Virus record (IMG/VR): IMGVR_UViG_3300034096_000084
Coordinates: 1 to 31,389 of that record
Strand: one strand, 5' to 3'
DNA length: 31,389 nucleotides
Source: a virus
The notes under the pieces were generated by a model. It did not search any database. It had not been told where the DNA came from and saw nothing but the letters and a program-made list of their open reading frames with translations. Both the position numbers and the translations under genes were made by a program. Shown in pieces: positions 1 through 7,295 of the stretch (position 1 is its first letter; every line of letters starts with the position of its first letter).

Positions 1-126
1 TCCAATGTCGCCAACAACCACGACCAGACCCACTAGAAACGGGAACCACCCTCGGGAACCACTTCACAGAACCCAACACGGACAAGGGAACCACCCCCCG
101 TACCGTAAGGTACGGTGGGGTTCCGT
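1..126. repeat. 126-bp direct repeat, left copy (assembly overlap of a circular genome)
   Basis: Bases 1-126 are identical to 31237-31362 and then diverge (C at 127 against G at 31363). The replicase reading frame that is open at the right end continues in phase through this repeat and stops at 194. A true packaged terminal repeat would not be expected to split an essential gene this way, so I read the repeat as the overlap left when a circular or circularly permuted genome was assembled as a line. Confidence 0.93.
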
Positions 127-194
127 CCCTCCCCCAGCCCACCCAAGCCATCATCAATCAAGACAACATCAACCTCGAATCAGAACTCTGGTAA
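3..194 (+). CDS. Replicase (PrimPol/ATPase), C-terminal tail continuing from the right end
   Basis: In the frame that continues the gene starting at 29433, this stretch encodes the last ~64 residues and ends with TAA at 192-194. Joining the two ends at the 126-bp overlap gives one protein of about 665 residues. The tail is rich in Thr, Pro and Asn and looks disordered, with no recognisable domain. Its DNA contains three GGGAACCAC repeats and a hairpin (see separate entries). Only one base (195-196 being two bases) of spacer-scale sequence separates the stop from the HNH start at 197, which is the compact spacing seen elsewhere in this genome and supports the circular join. Confidence 0.8.
   Translation, partial: QCRQQPRPDPLETGTTLGNHFTEPNTDKGTTPRTVRYGGVPSLPQPTQAIINQDNINLESELW
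41..124. repeat. Iteron-like cluster with hairpin, candidate replication origin
   Basis: GGGAACCAC occurs at 41-49, 54-62 and 86-94 (the first and third followed by C). A degenerate inverted copy, GGGGTTCC, sits at 117-124. Between them is a hairpin: CCGTACC at 98-104, loop GTAA (a GNRA-type loop) at 105-108 and GGTACGG at 109-115, extended by three further C-G pairs after one mismatch. Repeats next to a replication-protein gene are a classic theta-origin arrangement. Here they lie within the 3' end of the coding sequence, so the origin role is inference. A transcription-terminating role is also possible, though no T-run follows. Confidence 0.4.
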
Positions 195-196
195 CC

Positions 197-499
197 ATGC
201 CAATCCAACGCCCCTGCCTAGTGTGCAGACGACTCACCACCAACATCCAACGATGCGACCTATGCCAAGCAGCATGGCAATCCAACCGAAACAAGAAGCG
301 AATCCATTACCAAGGTGATTACGCATCACGAGCCAAGCGAGTACGGGACACCACCCTCCTCTGTTGGCTGTGTGGCAAAGGATCAAACCCTGATGACCCT
401 TGGCAGGCCGATCACGTCACTCCAGGCGATGTGAACTCGGAACTTCGTGGTGCGCATCGGTCATGCAACGCCAGTCGAGGCAACCGAGGCAAGTCGTGA
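197..499 (+). CDS. HNH endonuclease
   Basis: A 100-residue HNH nuclease. The N-terminal part carries a four-Cys zinc-ribbon-like pattern (C7-x2-C10 and C20-x2-C23). The nuclease core follows: C56-x2-C59, D72-H73 and a downstream LRGAHRSCN segment with H87 and N91. HNH proteins next to terminase genes are known in HK97-like phages to assist the large terminase in cutting packaging substrates, and the position two genes before the large terminase fits that. I start at ATG 197 rather than the upstream ATG at 5, because the upstream stretch is the out-of-frame reading of the replicase tail and has no nuclease sequence. The gene follows the replicase stop by two bases, so it may be translated from the same message. 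Confidence 0.88.
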   Translation: MPIQRPCLVCRRLTTNIQRCDLCQAAWQSNRNKKRIHYQGDYASRAKRVRDTTLLCWLCGKGSNPDDPWQADHVTPGDVNSELRGAHRSCNASRGNRGKS

Positions 500-500
500 C

Positions 501-524
501 ACCCCCACCGGCACCTCGGGGGGT
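501..524 (+). terminator. GC-rich hairpin after HNH gene, possible terminator
   Basis: ACCCCC at 501-506 pairs with GGGGGT at 519-524, directly after the HNH stop at 499. There is no T-run, so intrinsic termination is uncertain. The 117-bp gap (500-616) between HNH and the small terminase is otherwise without a gene. It also marks the point where the + strand changes from C-rich to G-rich. Confidence 0.35.
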
Positions 525-616
525 GGGGTCAAACTCAAAACCCCCTATGTCAAAACTACCCAGGCCGTACACCAAAATCGTGTGGTCTGTAGTCCCCTAC
601 CGCCTACACTTAGGTC

Positions 617-1159
617 ATGCCAAAAGTGTCAACGGGTGTGGGTCGAGGGAACAAGGCCGAACCGTTGGAACGGAAACGTGCGAGAGGCGCACGGGTTCGG
701 AATGGTTTGGCAGCTCAACCGATGCCGGAGTCGGCTTTGGCTTTGGTGGATTTGTCGGTGATCCCAGAACCGCCAGCAAGTTTGGGTCAGGTTGGGGTTG
801 CGTATTGGGGGATTTTGTGGACGGCTGGTCGGAGGCATCTGAGCGAGTTGCACGACACTCCGCTGATGTCAAGGTTGTGTTCAAACTTCGACAAGATCGC
901 AGAGTTGGAGAATTGGTTGGGGTCGGATGTCGAGCGTCGTTGGTACACGAGTCCGAATGGTCAGATTGTCACTCATCCTGCGGTGAAGCAGATAGATCAG
1001 ATGGATGCTCAGAACACAGCGTGGATGTCTTTGATGGGTTTCACACCAAGCGACAGAGCCAGGTTGGGGTTGGCAGAGATTCGGGTTGCCAATGAACTTG
1101 ACCAGTTCAGGCAGCGCAAAGCCAACGTGGTCGACACCGAGGTTGTATCCGAAGTCTGA
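617..1159 (+). CDS. terS: Terminase small subunit, P27 family
   Basis: A 180-residue protein with the layout of P27-type small terminases (Terminase_4). It has a basic N-terminal end, a helical middle, and a characteristic C-terminal stretch around residues 115-155: a Thr-His-Pro-Ala-Val segment, then Met-Gly-Phe-Thr-Pro-Ser-Asp-Arg-Ala-Arg-Leu-Gly. The small subunit recognises phage DNA and loads the large terminase for packaging. It sits directly upstream of the large subunit and overlaps its 5' end by 68 bases. The start at ATG 617 gives a normal length for the family; no strong ribosome-binding site is visible in front of it. Confidence 0.88.
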   Translation: MPKVSTGVGRGNKAEPLERKRARGARVRNGLAAQPMPESALALVDLSVIPEPPASLGQVGVAYWGILWTAGRRHLSELHDTPLMSRLCSNFDKIAELENWLGSDVERRWYTSPNGQIVTHPAVKQIDQMDAQNTAWMSLMGFTPSDRARLGLAEIRVANELDQFRQRKANVVDTEVVSEV

Positions 1160-2561
1160 TGGTGCGTTGGTCTCAGATTTTGCGAGAACTTTTCTTCATG
1201 TCTCGAAGGGTGTTCGTGCGGGTGAGCCATTGGTGCTTACTGGTTGGCAGTCTGATTTATTGGATAATCTTTTTGAGCGTCGTCCTGATGGTCTCCTTCG
1301 TTACCGACGTTCGCTGATTGGATTACCTCGCAAGAATGGCAAGAGCCTTCTGGGTTCGCTTGTTTGTTTGTACAACTTGATTGAGGGTGAGCCTGGTGCT
1401 GAGGTGTATTCGGCAGCAGGTGACCGACAGCAAGCAAGAGTTGTGTTCAATGAGGCGAAGTGGCAGGTCACGCAGTCGCCAGCGTTGTCGGGTGTATGCA
1501 AGGTGTATAGGGACGTGATTGAGGTTCCGTCTACCGGTGCGATCTATCGAGTGCTATCTAGTGATGCCAAACTTCAACAAGGTCTAAACCCATCAGCCGT
1601 GTGCTTCGATGAGCTGCACGTACAGCGTGACTCGGAATTGTTCGATGCGCTTACGTTGGGTTCGGGTGCGAGAAAAGACCCACAGATTATGGCGATCACT
1701 ACGGCTGGTTTTGACTTGGACACGATTTGTGGTTTCTTGTACAACTACGGCAAGCAAGTTATTTCTGGTCAGAAGGTTGACGAGCGGTTTGGGTTTTGGT
1801 GGTGGGAAGCACCGGATGGTTGTGCTGTTCATGACCGTCAAGCGTGGGAGCAAGCGAACCCGAACTTGGCTGAAGGTTTGCTGGACTCGGAAGACATGGA
1901 GGTCAGTATGAACCAGACTGCCGAGATTCCCTTCAGGCGTTATCGCCTAAATCAATGGGTACGTCAGGATCAGGATTCAACTTGGCTTCCTGCGGGTGGT
2001 TGGGAACAATGTCAATCAGAACTACAGGTTGACCCCGACTTGCCGATGTTTGTTGGGATTGACATGGCCTTGAAACATGACTCGATTGCGGTGGTGTTGT
2101 GTCAACCACAGGGTCATCGTCTGGTGGTTCGTGCGAAGATTTGGATTCCTGATGGGACGATGACAGACATCGCAGCAGTTGAGCAATATCTGCGTGGCTT
2201 GCATCGTGACTTCAATGTGCGTGAGTTTGCTTATGACCCAGCGTTCTTCCAGCGTTCAGCTGAGGCCTTGGCTGACGACGGGTTGCCGATGGTCGAGTTC
2301 CCGCAGTCTGCTCAGCGTATGGTGCCTGCTATCGGAACGCTGTATGAGTGCATTGTGAATCAGCAGTTGGCTCATGATGGCGATCCGATGTTCACCGATC
2401 AGGTGTTGTCTGCTGTGCCACGTCAGACCGATGCTGGACTTCGGTTGTCTAAGGGTAAGTCACGTCGCAAGATTGACGCTGCGATTGCGTTGTCTATGGC
2501 GGTGGATCGTGCGACTCGACGTGAAGAGGTCGCACCTGTACCTGGGTTCTTTGTAGTCTAG
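1092..2561 (+). CDS. terL: Terminase large subunit
   Basis: A 489-residue packaging motor with both expected domains. The ATPase domain has a Walker A-like LPRKNGKS at residues 78-85 (Lys84), a Walker B with CFDE at 171-174 and a TTAG coupling motif at 203-206. The C-terminal RNase H-like nuclease begins around the VGID segment, with Asp324 and Asp330 as likely metal ligands. It drives DNA into the prohead and cuts the concatemer. The start at ATG 1092 overlaps terS by 68 bases; a TTG at 1086 in the same frame would add two residues. Neither has a good ribosome-binding site, so translation is probably coupled to terS. Confidence 0.96.
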   Translation: MNLTSSGSAKPTWSTPRLYPKSDGALVSDFARTFLHVSKGVRAGEPLVLTGWQSDLLDNLFERRPDGLLRYRRSLIGLPRKNGKSLLGSLVCLYNLIEGEPGAEVYSAAGDRQQARVVFNEAKWQVTQSPALSGVCKVYRDVIEVPSTGAIYRVLSSDAKLQQGLNPSAVCFDELHVQRDSELFDALTLGSGARKDPQIMAITTAGFDLDTICGFLYNYGKQVISGQKVDERFGFWWWEAPDGCAVHDRQAWEQANPNLAEGLLDSEDMEVSMNQTAEIPFRRYRLNQWVRQDQDSTWLPAGGWEQCQSELQVDPDLPMFVGIDMALKHDSIAVVLCQPQGHRLVVRAKIWIPDGTMTDIAAVEQYLRGLHRDFNVREFAYDPAFFQRSAEALADDGLPMVEFPQSAQRMVPAIGTLYECIVNQQLAHDGDPMFTDQVLSAVPRQTDAGLRLSKGKSRRKIDAAIALSMAVDRATRREEVAPVPGFFVV

Positions 2562-2565
2562 AGTC

Positions 2566-2712
2566 ATGCTTATTTTCCTGCTAGAACTTTTCTCAATCCT
2601 GCTCATCGCTTATGGACTATTCTTGATAGCAATTCCATTAGGGCTGATTTTTGTCGGCCTGTCAGTTCTATTGTTCACGGCTGCTTACGAGCGTGGTCGG
2701 AAAGGTAAGTAA
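2566..2712 (+). CDS. Small membrane protein between terminase and portal
   Basis: A 48-residue ORF, ATG 2566 to TAA 2710-2712. It is almost entirely hydrophobic from residue 2 to about 40 with a Pro/Gly break near residue 24, and ends in a charged tail (Tyr-Glu-Arg-Gly-Arg-Lys-Gly-Lys). That pattern suggests one or two membrane segments with the basic end in the cytoplasm. It begins five bases after terL and its stop overlaps the portal start as TAATG, so it is well placed for coupled translation. I do not recognise the family. Its position suggests co-expression with head genes; a role in head assembly at the membrane or in lysis timing would be speculation. Confidence 0.7.
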   Translation: MLIFLLELFSILLIAYGLFLIAIPLGLIFVGLSVLLFTAAYERGRKGK

Positions 2713-4256
2713 TGTTGTCGAGACTGTTAGGTGATGGCAACGAAAGCCGAGCAATATCTACACAGTCATTGTTTGCATTAGGTGACGGATTTAGTGTCAC
2801 CACAAATAGCGGAACTGTTGTCACGGAAAAAGATTCGCTAAAAATTGAAGCCGTCTATGCGTGTGTGCGCATGATTTCAGATTCAATTTCCACACTTCCT
2901 GTTGACACGTTCCTTCGTTTGGATGGCACTCGTCGTCCTTTCCGTCCTCGCCCAATGTGGTTGGACACACCTGAGTCTGGTGTGACTCGCATCGAGCATT
3001 TCCAGCAGGTGTTGGTTTCTTTGATGTTGAACGGCAACTCGTTCACTCGCATCGTGCGTGACGATCAAGGTATCGCTGCACTCGTAGTCTTGAACCCCCA
3101 GAAGGTTGAGTGTCGTCGTGACCCTGTGACCCGTCGTCCTGTGTATGTGTTTGAAAGTCGTGACGTGATTCAAGCGTCAGACATGATTCATATCACCGAG
3201 CTTCGTTTGCCTGGTGAGATGCGAGGCATTTCACGCATTGACTTCATGAAGGAGAACCTCGGTTTGGCGAAAGCCTTAGAGGAGTTCGCTGCACGATTCT
3301 TCGGTCAAGGATCATCGGCTTCAGGCATCATCGAGTTCCCTGGCAACCTAACCCGTGAGCAGGCTAAAGATTTGGTCTCAGGGTTTGAAGAAGGCCATAA
3401 GGGTTTGCGTCGTTCGCATCGTCCAGGTGTGTTGTTCGGTGGAGCGAAGTTCACCAAGACAACCGTTGACAATGATTCTGCACAGTTCCTAGAGTCACGT
3501 CGTTTCGCTGTTGAAGAGATTGCCCGCATCTTCCGTGTCCCTCCTTCGATGCTTGGGGTGACGACGGCTGGGGCGATGTCGTATGCCTCCGTTGAACAGA
3601 ACGGCATCCAATATGTGACCCATACGTTGAGGCCTTACATCGAAAAGATTGAAGAAGGATATTCACGTCTGCTTGATGGTCGTGCGTTTATGAAGTTCAA
3701 CGTGGATGGGTTGTTGCGTGGTGACCAAGCGTCACGGTACGCATCGTTCTCCACCGGTATCCAGTCAGGCTTCTTGTCAATCAATGACATTCATCGCCTT
3801 GAGGACATGTCACCTGTTGAGGGTGGCGACTCGTATCGTGTGCCATTGGCGAACGTGGACATCAATGCTGCGAACTTGGCTGAGCTAGACCGTAAGAGTT
3901 TGATTGCTCAGCGTTTGATTCTGGCGGGCTTTGATCCTGCTGGCGTTCTTGCATCGCTAAATCTTCCTTCGATTGCGCATACAGGTCTACCGTCAACACA
4001 GTTGCAGCCTGTAGCTTCTGTTGATCCTGAAGACCCGAAGTCAGCTTATGAGGTGAAGTCGCAGAACATGGACATCAATCTGCCTCAAACCATCATGAAC
4101 TATACGCCTCCAGCGATCAACATTCCTGCGCCGATCATCAATGTTCCTGAAACGGTTGTCCGTGTGAACATCCCAGAATCCAAACCAACGATTCGTACCG
4201 TTGAACGGGATGAGCATGGTCGCATTCTGAATATCATCGAGAGGACTGAGGACTAA
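2712..4256 (+). CDS. Portal protein, HK97 family
   Basis: A 514-residue phage portal (Phage_portal family), forming the dodecameric ring at the capsid vertex through which DNA passes. Family hallmarks are the N-terminal VYACVRMISDSISTLP-type segment (about residues 46-61), the FFGQGSSASGI stretch near 195-205 and the IARIFRVPPSMLG motif near 271-283 followed by a Tyr-Ala-Ser-Val-Glu-Gln segment. The last ~70 residues are an Ile/Pro/Val-rich tail outside the core, of a kind often seen in phage portals and possibly facing the capsid interior. It starts in a TAATG overlap with the small membrane gene, and its stop overlaps the next ATG. Confidence 0.96.
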   Translation: MLSRLLGDGNESRAISTQSLFALGDGFSVTTNSGTVVTEKDSLKIEAVYACVRMISDSISTLPVDTFLRLDGTRRPFRPRPMWLDTPESGVTRIEHFQQVLVSLMLNGNSFTRIVRDDQGIAALVVLNPQKVECRRDPVTRRPVYVFESRDVIQASDMIHITELRLPGEMRGISRIDFMKENLGLAKALEEFAARFFGQGSSASGIIEFPGNLTREQAKDLVSGFEEGHKGLRRSHRPGVLFGGAKFTKTTVDNDSAQFLESRRFAVEEIARIFRVPPSMLGVTTAGAMSYASVEQNGIQYVTHTLRPYIEKIEEGYSRLLDGRAFMKFNVDGLLRGDQASRYASFSTGIQSGFLSINDIHRLEDMSPVEGGDSYRVPLANVDINAANLAELDRKSLIAQRLILAGFDPAGVLASLNLPSIAHTGLPSTQLQPVASVDPEDPKSAYEVKSQNMDINLPQTIMNYTPPAINIPAPIINVPETVVRVNIPESKPTIRTVERDEHGRILNIIERTED

Positions 4257-4639
4257 TGGCTACAGGTATTTCCGCATATTTGGCGAACGCTTGGTTGAAT
4301 GCGTTAGGTAACGCAACCTCGTTCTCGGTTACGACACCGTATGTCAAGTTACATGTTGGCGACCCTGGTGCAAACGGGACTAGTAACGCTGCAACTGAGA
4401 CAACTCGGAAGTCTGTCAGCTTCGCTGCTGCATCAAATGGTGCGCTCGCTTCGGATGCTGATGTCTCGTGGACGAACATCGCAGGATCACAGGATGCAAC
4501 ACACTTCACCGCTTGGGATAATGAGACCGCAGGGAACTTCCTGTTCTCTGGCACCATCACCGGCAACGCTTACACAGCTGGTGACACCTACACGATTTCG
4601 TCTGCTGGTCTAACTGTTTCCTTGACTGTCGCAAGCTAG
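4256..4639 (+). CDS. Putative small structural protein, fibre/decoration type
   Basis: A 127-residue protein with a short helical start followed by a beta-rich body. The pattern YVKLHVGDPGANGT near residues 28-41, a later Thr-His-Phe-x-x-Trp and a Gly-Asn-Phe-Leu-Phe-Ser-Gly turn match a group of small phage virion proteins usually labelled tail fibre or capsid fibre proteins. It follows the portal with a one-base overlap. Position among head genes suggests a virion component, perhaps a capsid decoration, but the exact site is unknown. Confidence 0.55.
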   Translation: MATGISAYLANAWLNALGNATSFSVTTPYVKLHVGDPGANGTSNAATETTRKSVSFAAASNGALASDADVSWTNIAGSQDATHFTAWDNETAGNFLFSGTITGNAYTAGDTYTISSAGLTVSLTVAS

Positions 4640-4647
4640 GTTCCTAG

Positions 4648-5394
4648 ATGGCCGTTGAGCGGTTCATTCTTGACCAGTCACAACTCAACGACGCTGACTT
4701 CGGTTTAGGTGGGTTCAGTCCCGCCTTCAAACTTGACACCTCGACGCTTGATTCGATTGCGAAGTTAGACGGCTTCACGTTCACCACAACTGTCACCGCT
4801 TCTGCTCCGCTCGGCGGGTTGACGGCTGGGGCGGTTGCGTTGGTGTCGCATGTGGTTTCGGCTGGGGCGGTGTTGGGTGGGGTTGAGGCTTCGGCTTCGT
4901 CTTCGGTGTTGAATCTGGTTTCCGCTCAGGCGGTGTTGGGTGGTGTTGTTGCGTCTGCTGGTGCAACGGTTTCGCATACGGTTACAGCTGACGCTGCTTT
5001 GGGTGCAGGTGCTGGTTCGGCAACATCGCAGGTCAGGGTTAATGCTGTTGCTTCAGCGTCGTTGGGTGCATTGTCATCGAATGCTGTTGCCAATGTTGCT
5101 GGTGTTGTTACGGCTTCGGCTTTGCTTGGCGGGTTGACTTCTTCGGCGCAGGCAACGGTTGATCCGGCACCGAGTCCACCTCCTCCTCAGTATCCAGGTG
5201 GAGGGAATCCTTGGTATCGTCGTCCAAAGGTTGAGCGGGTTGAAGAGGTTGTGGAGGTTGTGGTTGAACCTTTGCGGGTTCCTCTCCAAGTGTTCGGCGT
5301 AGGAGCATCAGTTGGTTCCTTGTCGTCTAGTGCTGTTGCTGAAGTAACATGGTCAATACTAGAAGATGAAGCAGAACTACTGCTTTTGGTATGA
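4648..5394 (+). CDS. Repeat-containing putative structural protein
   Basis: A 248-residue protein. After ~45 residues it has about six consecutive copies of a degenerate 20-21-residue unit of the form Ala-Ser-Ala-x-Leu-Gly-Gly-Leu-x-Ser-x-Ala-x-Ala-x-Val (residues ~50-170). A Pro-rich linker (PSPPPPQYPGGG) and a Val/Glu-rich stretch follow, then one more isolated copy near residues 215-232. The alternating small/hydrophobic pattern suggests stacked beta strands. It lies between portal and protease genes, so I infer an external head or fibre component. No catalytic motif is seen. The repeats are also visible in the DNA as GGTGTTG-rich blocks. Confidence 0.6.
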   Translation: MAVERFILDQSQLNDADFGLGGFSPAFKLDTSTLDSIAKLDGFTFTTTVTASAPLGGLTAGAVALVSHVVSAGAVLGGVEASASSSVLNLVSAQAVLGGVVASAGATVSHTVTADAALGAGAGSATSQVRVNAVASASLGALSSNAVANVAGVVTASALLGGLTSSAQATVDPAPSPPPPQYPGGGNPWYRRPKVERVEEVVEVVVEPLRVPLQVFGVGASVGSLSSSAVAEVTWSILEDEAELLLLV

Positions 5395-5400
5395 GGTGAC

Positions 5401-5670
5401 ATGGCGTTTGATGTTCAAGCATTTTCATTGGGAACGGCTGCACAGTTAATCGCTCATGCAACCTTTAACCCGATGAGGGTTTTGGTTCACAATCACGAAC
5501 ACGCAAACAATCATGATATTTATATTGGTGGTTCTGCGGTAACTGTTGAAACTGGTTTGCACGTTAATGAAACCGAAACTGTTGAAGTGTTCATCGCTGC
5601 TGGAGATTTGTTGTGGGCTTGTGCAAATACTTCAGATGTTCAATGCCGAGTATTGAAAGCGATTCTCTGA
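5401..5670 (+). CDS. Small putative head-associated protein
   Basis: An 89-residue protein with predicted beta strands, including an Ile-Tyr-Ile-Gly-Gly-Ser turn followed by Val-Thr-Val-Glu-Thr-Gly near residues 40-52 and Gly-Asp-Leu-Leu-Trp-Ala near 68-73. Short phage head proteins with this 'GG..VT...G' plan are common beside portal and capsid genes and are usually annotated as hypothetical. The stop overlaps the protease start as TGATG, so the two are probably co-translated. Function is unknown; a decoration or stabilising role is inferred from position only. Confidence 0.6.
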   Translation: MAFDVQAFSLGTAAQLIAHATFNPMRVLVHNHEHANNHDIYIGGSAVTVETGLHVNETETVEVFIAAGDLLWACANTSDVQCRVLKAIL

Positions 5671-7160
5671 TGCCATATTTCATTTCTGATAAGAATGCTG
5701 ATTGCTCTGGTTGGGCTGTGGAAAAAGAAGATGGTGAAGTCATCGGATGCCATCAAACGAAGCAGGATGCGATTGACCAGATGGTCGCTGTGTCTATTGC
5801 TGAGGAGATGGAACCAGGTGGTGAGCGAGCGTTGCCAGACAACTATCGTCCGGCATTATCCGAAGACGTGCCTGAAGGCCGTGCCTGTGGGAACTGTGCG
5901 TTCTACAACGAAGACATGGTTCAAGGCGAAGGCGACAACTTCAAAGCATGGTGCGAACGCTGGGATGACTATGTTGACGGCGGGTTCTACTGCAACGCTT
6001 GGCAACCCAAAGAGATTGAAGACGAAGATGACATTGAGGAAGAAGACCGTCAGGTCAATCTTGAGTTGCCGGAATACATTAAATCGGCTGCCCGTAAAGG
6101 GTTGGACTATTACGGGAAGAAGTTGGCGGGTGCGGGAATTGTTGCTTCGACAGTTCGTGAAGCTCGTGAGATGGCTGCTGGTCGGATCACAGAAGACAAA
6201 GTGATTCGAGCGAACGCTTGGGCTGCACGACACATGGTGGACTTAGATTCACCAAACAACTCGAACGCTGACAACGATGAGTTCCCTGGTGCCGGTGCTG
6301 TTGCATTTTACCTGTGGGGAATCAACCCGCTTGACCCACAACCTGCGATGGATTGGTTCGCTTCAAAGTCTGAGGCCATCAAAGAAGAAGAGGACGATGA
6401 CCGTTCGTTTGCGTTTCATCGCAAGAGTGAACCCGACTTTGGTAATGTTTCAGGTATGAGTGAACAGGTAGAAACACGGCGCATCACATTCAATCAGTTT
6501 GAACTTCGTGCAGGCGCATCAGGGAACGGGATGACCTTCTCTGGTTATGCTGCCGTATTCAACTCCGACTCAGAGCCGTTGCCATTCATCGAGCGCATTA
6601 TGCCTGGCGCATTCGCTAAGTCGTTGAAGTCCCGAAACAATATCCGTATGTACATGAACCATGACTCATCGATGCTGTTAGGTACAACGAAGTCAAAGAC
6701 TGTCCGTCTGGTTGAAGATTCCAAAGGTCTGTATGTTGACGCTGACCTGCCTGACACTTCGGTTGGGCGTGACCTGTCGGTGCTGATGCAACGAGGCGAC
6801 GTGGATTCGATGTCGTTTGGTTTCACGGTTCCTCAAGGTGGTGACCGTTGGTCTGATGATGGTTCCCGTCGTGAACTGAAGCAGATTCGCTTGTATGAGG
6901 TTTCGGTTGTTACAGGGTTCCCAGCGTATGCAGCGACCTCAGCACAAGTTCGTTCGTTTGATGCGTTGGCAACTCGCACCGGTATCGATGCCGATCAACT
7001 CGCTGTTGCGATAACAGCATTGGAATCAGGTCAGACACTTGACCCGAACCATGCAGCGTTGTTGCGTGAAACAGTTGCGAAACTTGAACCAGCACCAGAG
7101 TCCGCTCCTGCGAGCGTTGGTGTGTTGGCGAAGCATCTTGAATTGCTGAAGAACTTCTAG
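5670..7160 (+). CDS. Prohead protease (S78) with N-terminal Cys-rich extension
   Basis: 496 residues; HK97-type S78 proteases are usually about 200. Modules: (1) residues 11-45 with GWAV, GCH and Lys-x-x-Ala-Ile-Asp-Gln-Met; (2) residues 71-111 with C73-x2-C76-x18-C95-x12-C108, spaced like a HiPIP 4Fe-4S site; (3) residues ~130-240, containing Arg-Lys-Gly-Leu, Ala-Arg-Glu-Met-Ala-Ala-Gly and Tyr-Leu-Trp-Gly segments; (4) residues ~268-450, the S78 protease with His331 (MNHD) and Ser382 in DSMSFGF as likely catalytic residues; (5) a short helical tail. The protease cuts the scaffold region of the capsid protein during maturation. I start at ATG 5670, which overlaps the previous stop, instead of upstream starts inside the preceding gene. 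That the four Cys bind iron-sulphur or zinc is inference. Confidence 0.9.
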   Translation: MPYFISDKNADCSGWAVEKEDGEVIGCHQTKQDAIDQMVAVSIAEEMEPGGERALPDNYRPALSEDVPEGRACGNCAFYNEDMVQGEGDNFKAWCERWDDYVDGGFYCNAWQPKEIEDEDDIEEEDRQVNLELPEYIKSAARKGLDYYGKKLAGAGIVASTVREAREMAAGRITEDKVIRANAWAARHMVDLDSPNNSNADNDEFPGAGAVAFYLWGINPLDPQPAMDWFASKSEAIKEEEDDDRSFAFHRKSEPDFGNVSGMSEQVETRRITFNQFELRAGASGNGMTFSGYAAVFNSDSEPLPFIERIMPGAFAKSLKSRNNIRMYMNHDSSMLLGTTKSKTVRLVEDSKGLYVDADLPDTSVGRDLSVLMQRGDVDSMSFGFTVPQGGDRWSDDGSRRELKQIRLYEVSVVTGFPAYAATSAQVRSFDALATRTGIDADQLAVAITALESGQTLDPNHAALLRETVAKLEPAPESAPASVGVLAKHLELLKNF

Positions 7161-7212
7161 TAATCTTTTCGTTACTGCGTCGAATGAGTGGAGCCACCTT
7201 CGATGTTGCTGT

Positions 7213-7226
7213 GTACGGAGCCGTAC
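7213..7226. promoter_or_regulatory. Perfect inverted repeat upstream of the capsid gene
   Basis: GTACGG (7213-7218) and CCGTAC (7221-7226) form a 6-bp inverted repeat around AG. It lies in the 135-bp gap (7161-7295) before the major capsid gene. The gap holds no ORF, and a good ribosome-binding site (GGGGAGAAGG, about 7277-7286) sits before ATG 7296. The same CCGTAC/GTACGG hexamers form the hairpin in the terminal repeat at 98-115, in the opposite arrangement. It could be an operator, an mRNA hairpin or chance. Confidence 0.25.
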
Positions 7227-7295
7227 CAGGTTTAAGTTAAATCCCCTGCGTATCCAATCACTCAACATCATCCCTACGGGGAGAAGGAAAACATC

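Noticed and set aside
1-126. Terminal repeat as true packaged ends or an attachment site
   Set aside because: The repeat lies within an open replicase gene that joins in frame when the copies are merged; no integrase is present.
5-196. N-terminal 64 residues of a 164-residue HNH protein starting at ATG 5
   Set aside because: This part is the out-of-frame reading of the replicase tail; the HNH gene has its own ATG at 197 two bases after the replicase stop.
400-1095. 231-residue + strand ORF across HNH and terS
   Set aside because: Overlaps both recognised genes in another frame and has no sensible domain; its composition is that of a shadow frame.
7161-7295. Promoter before the capsid gene
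   Set aside because: TTGCTG at 7206 has no good -10 at 16-18 bases; only the inverted repeat and ribosome-binding site are clear.
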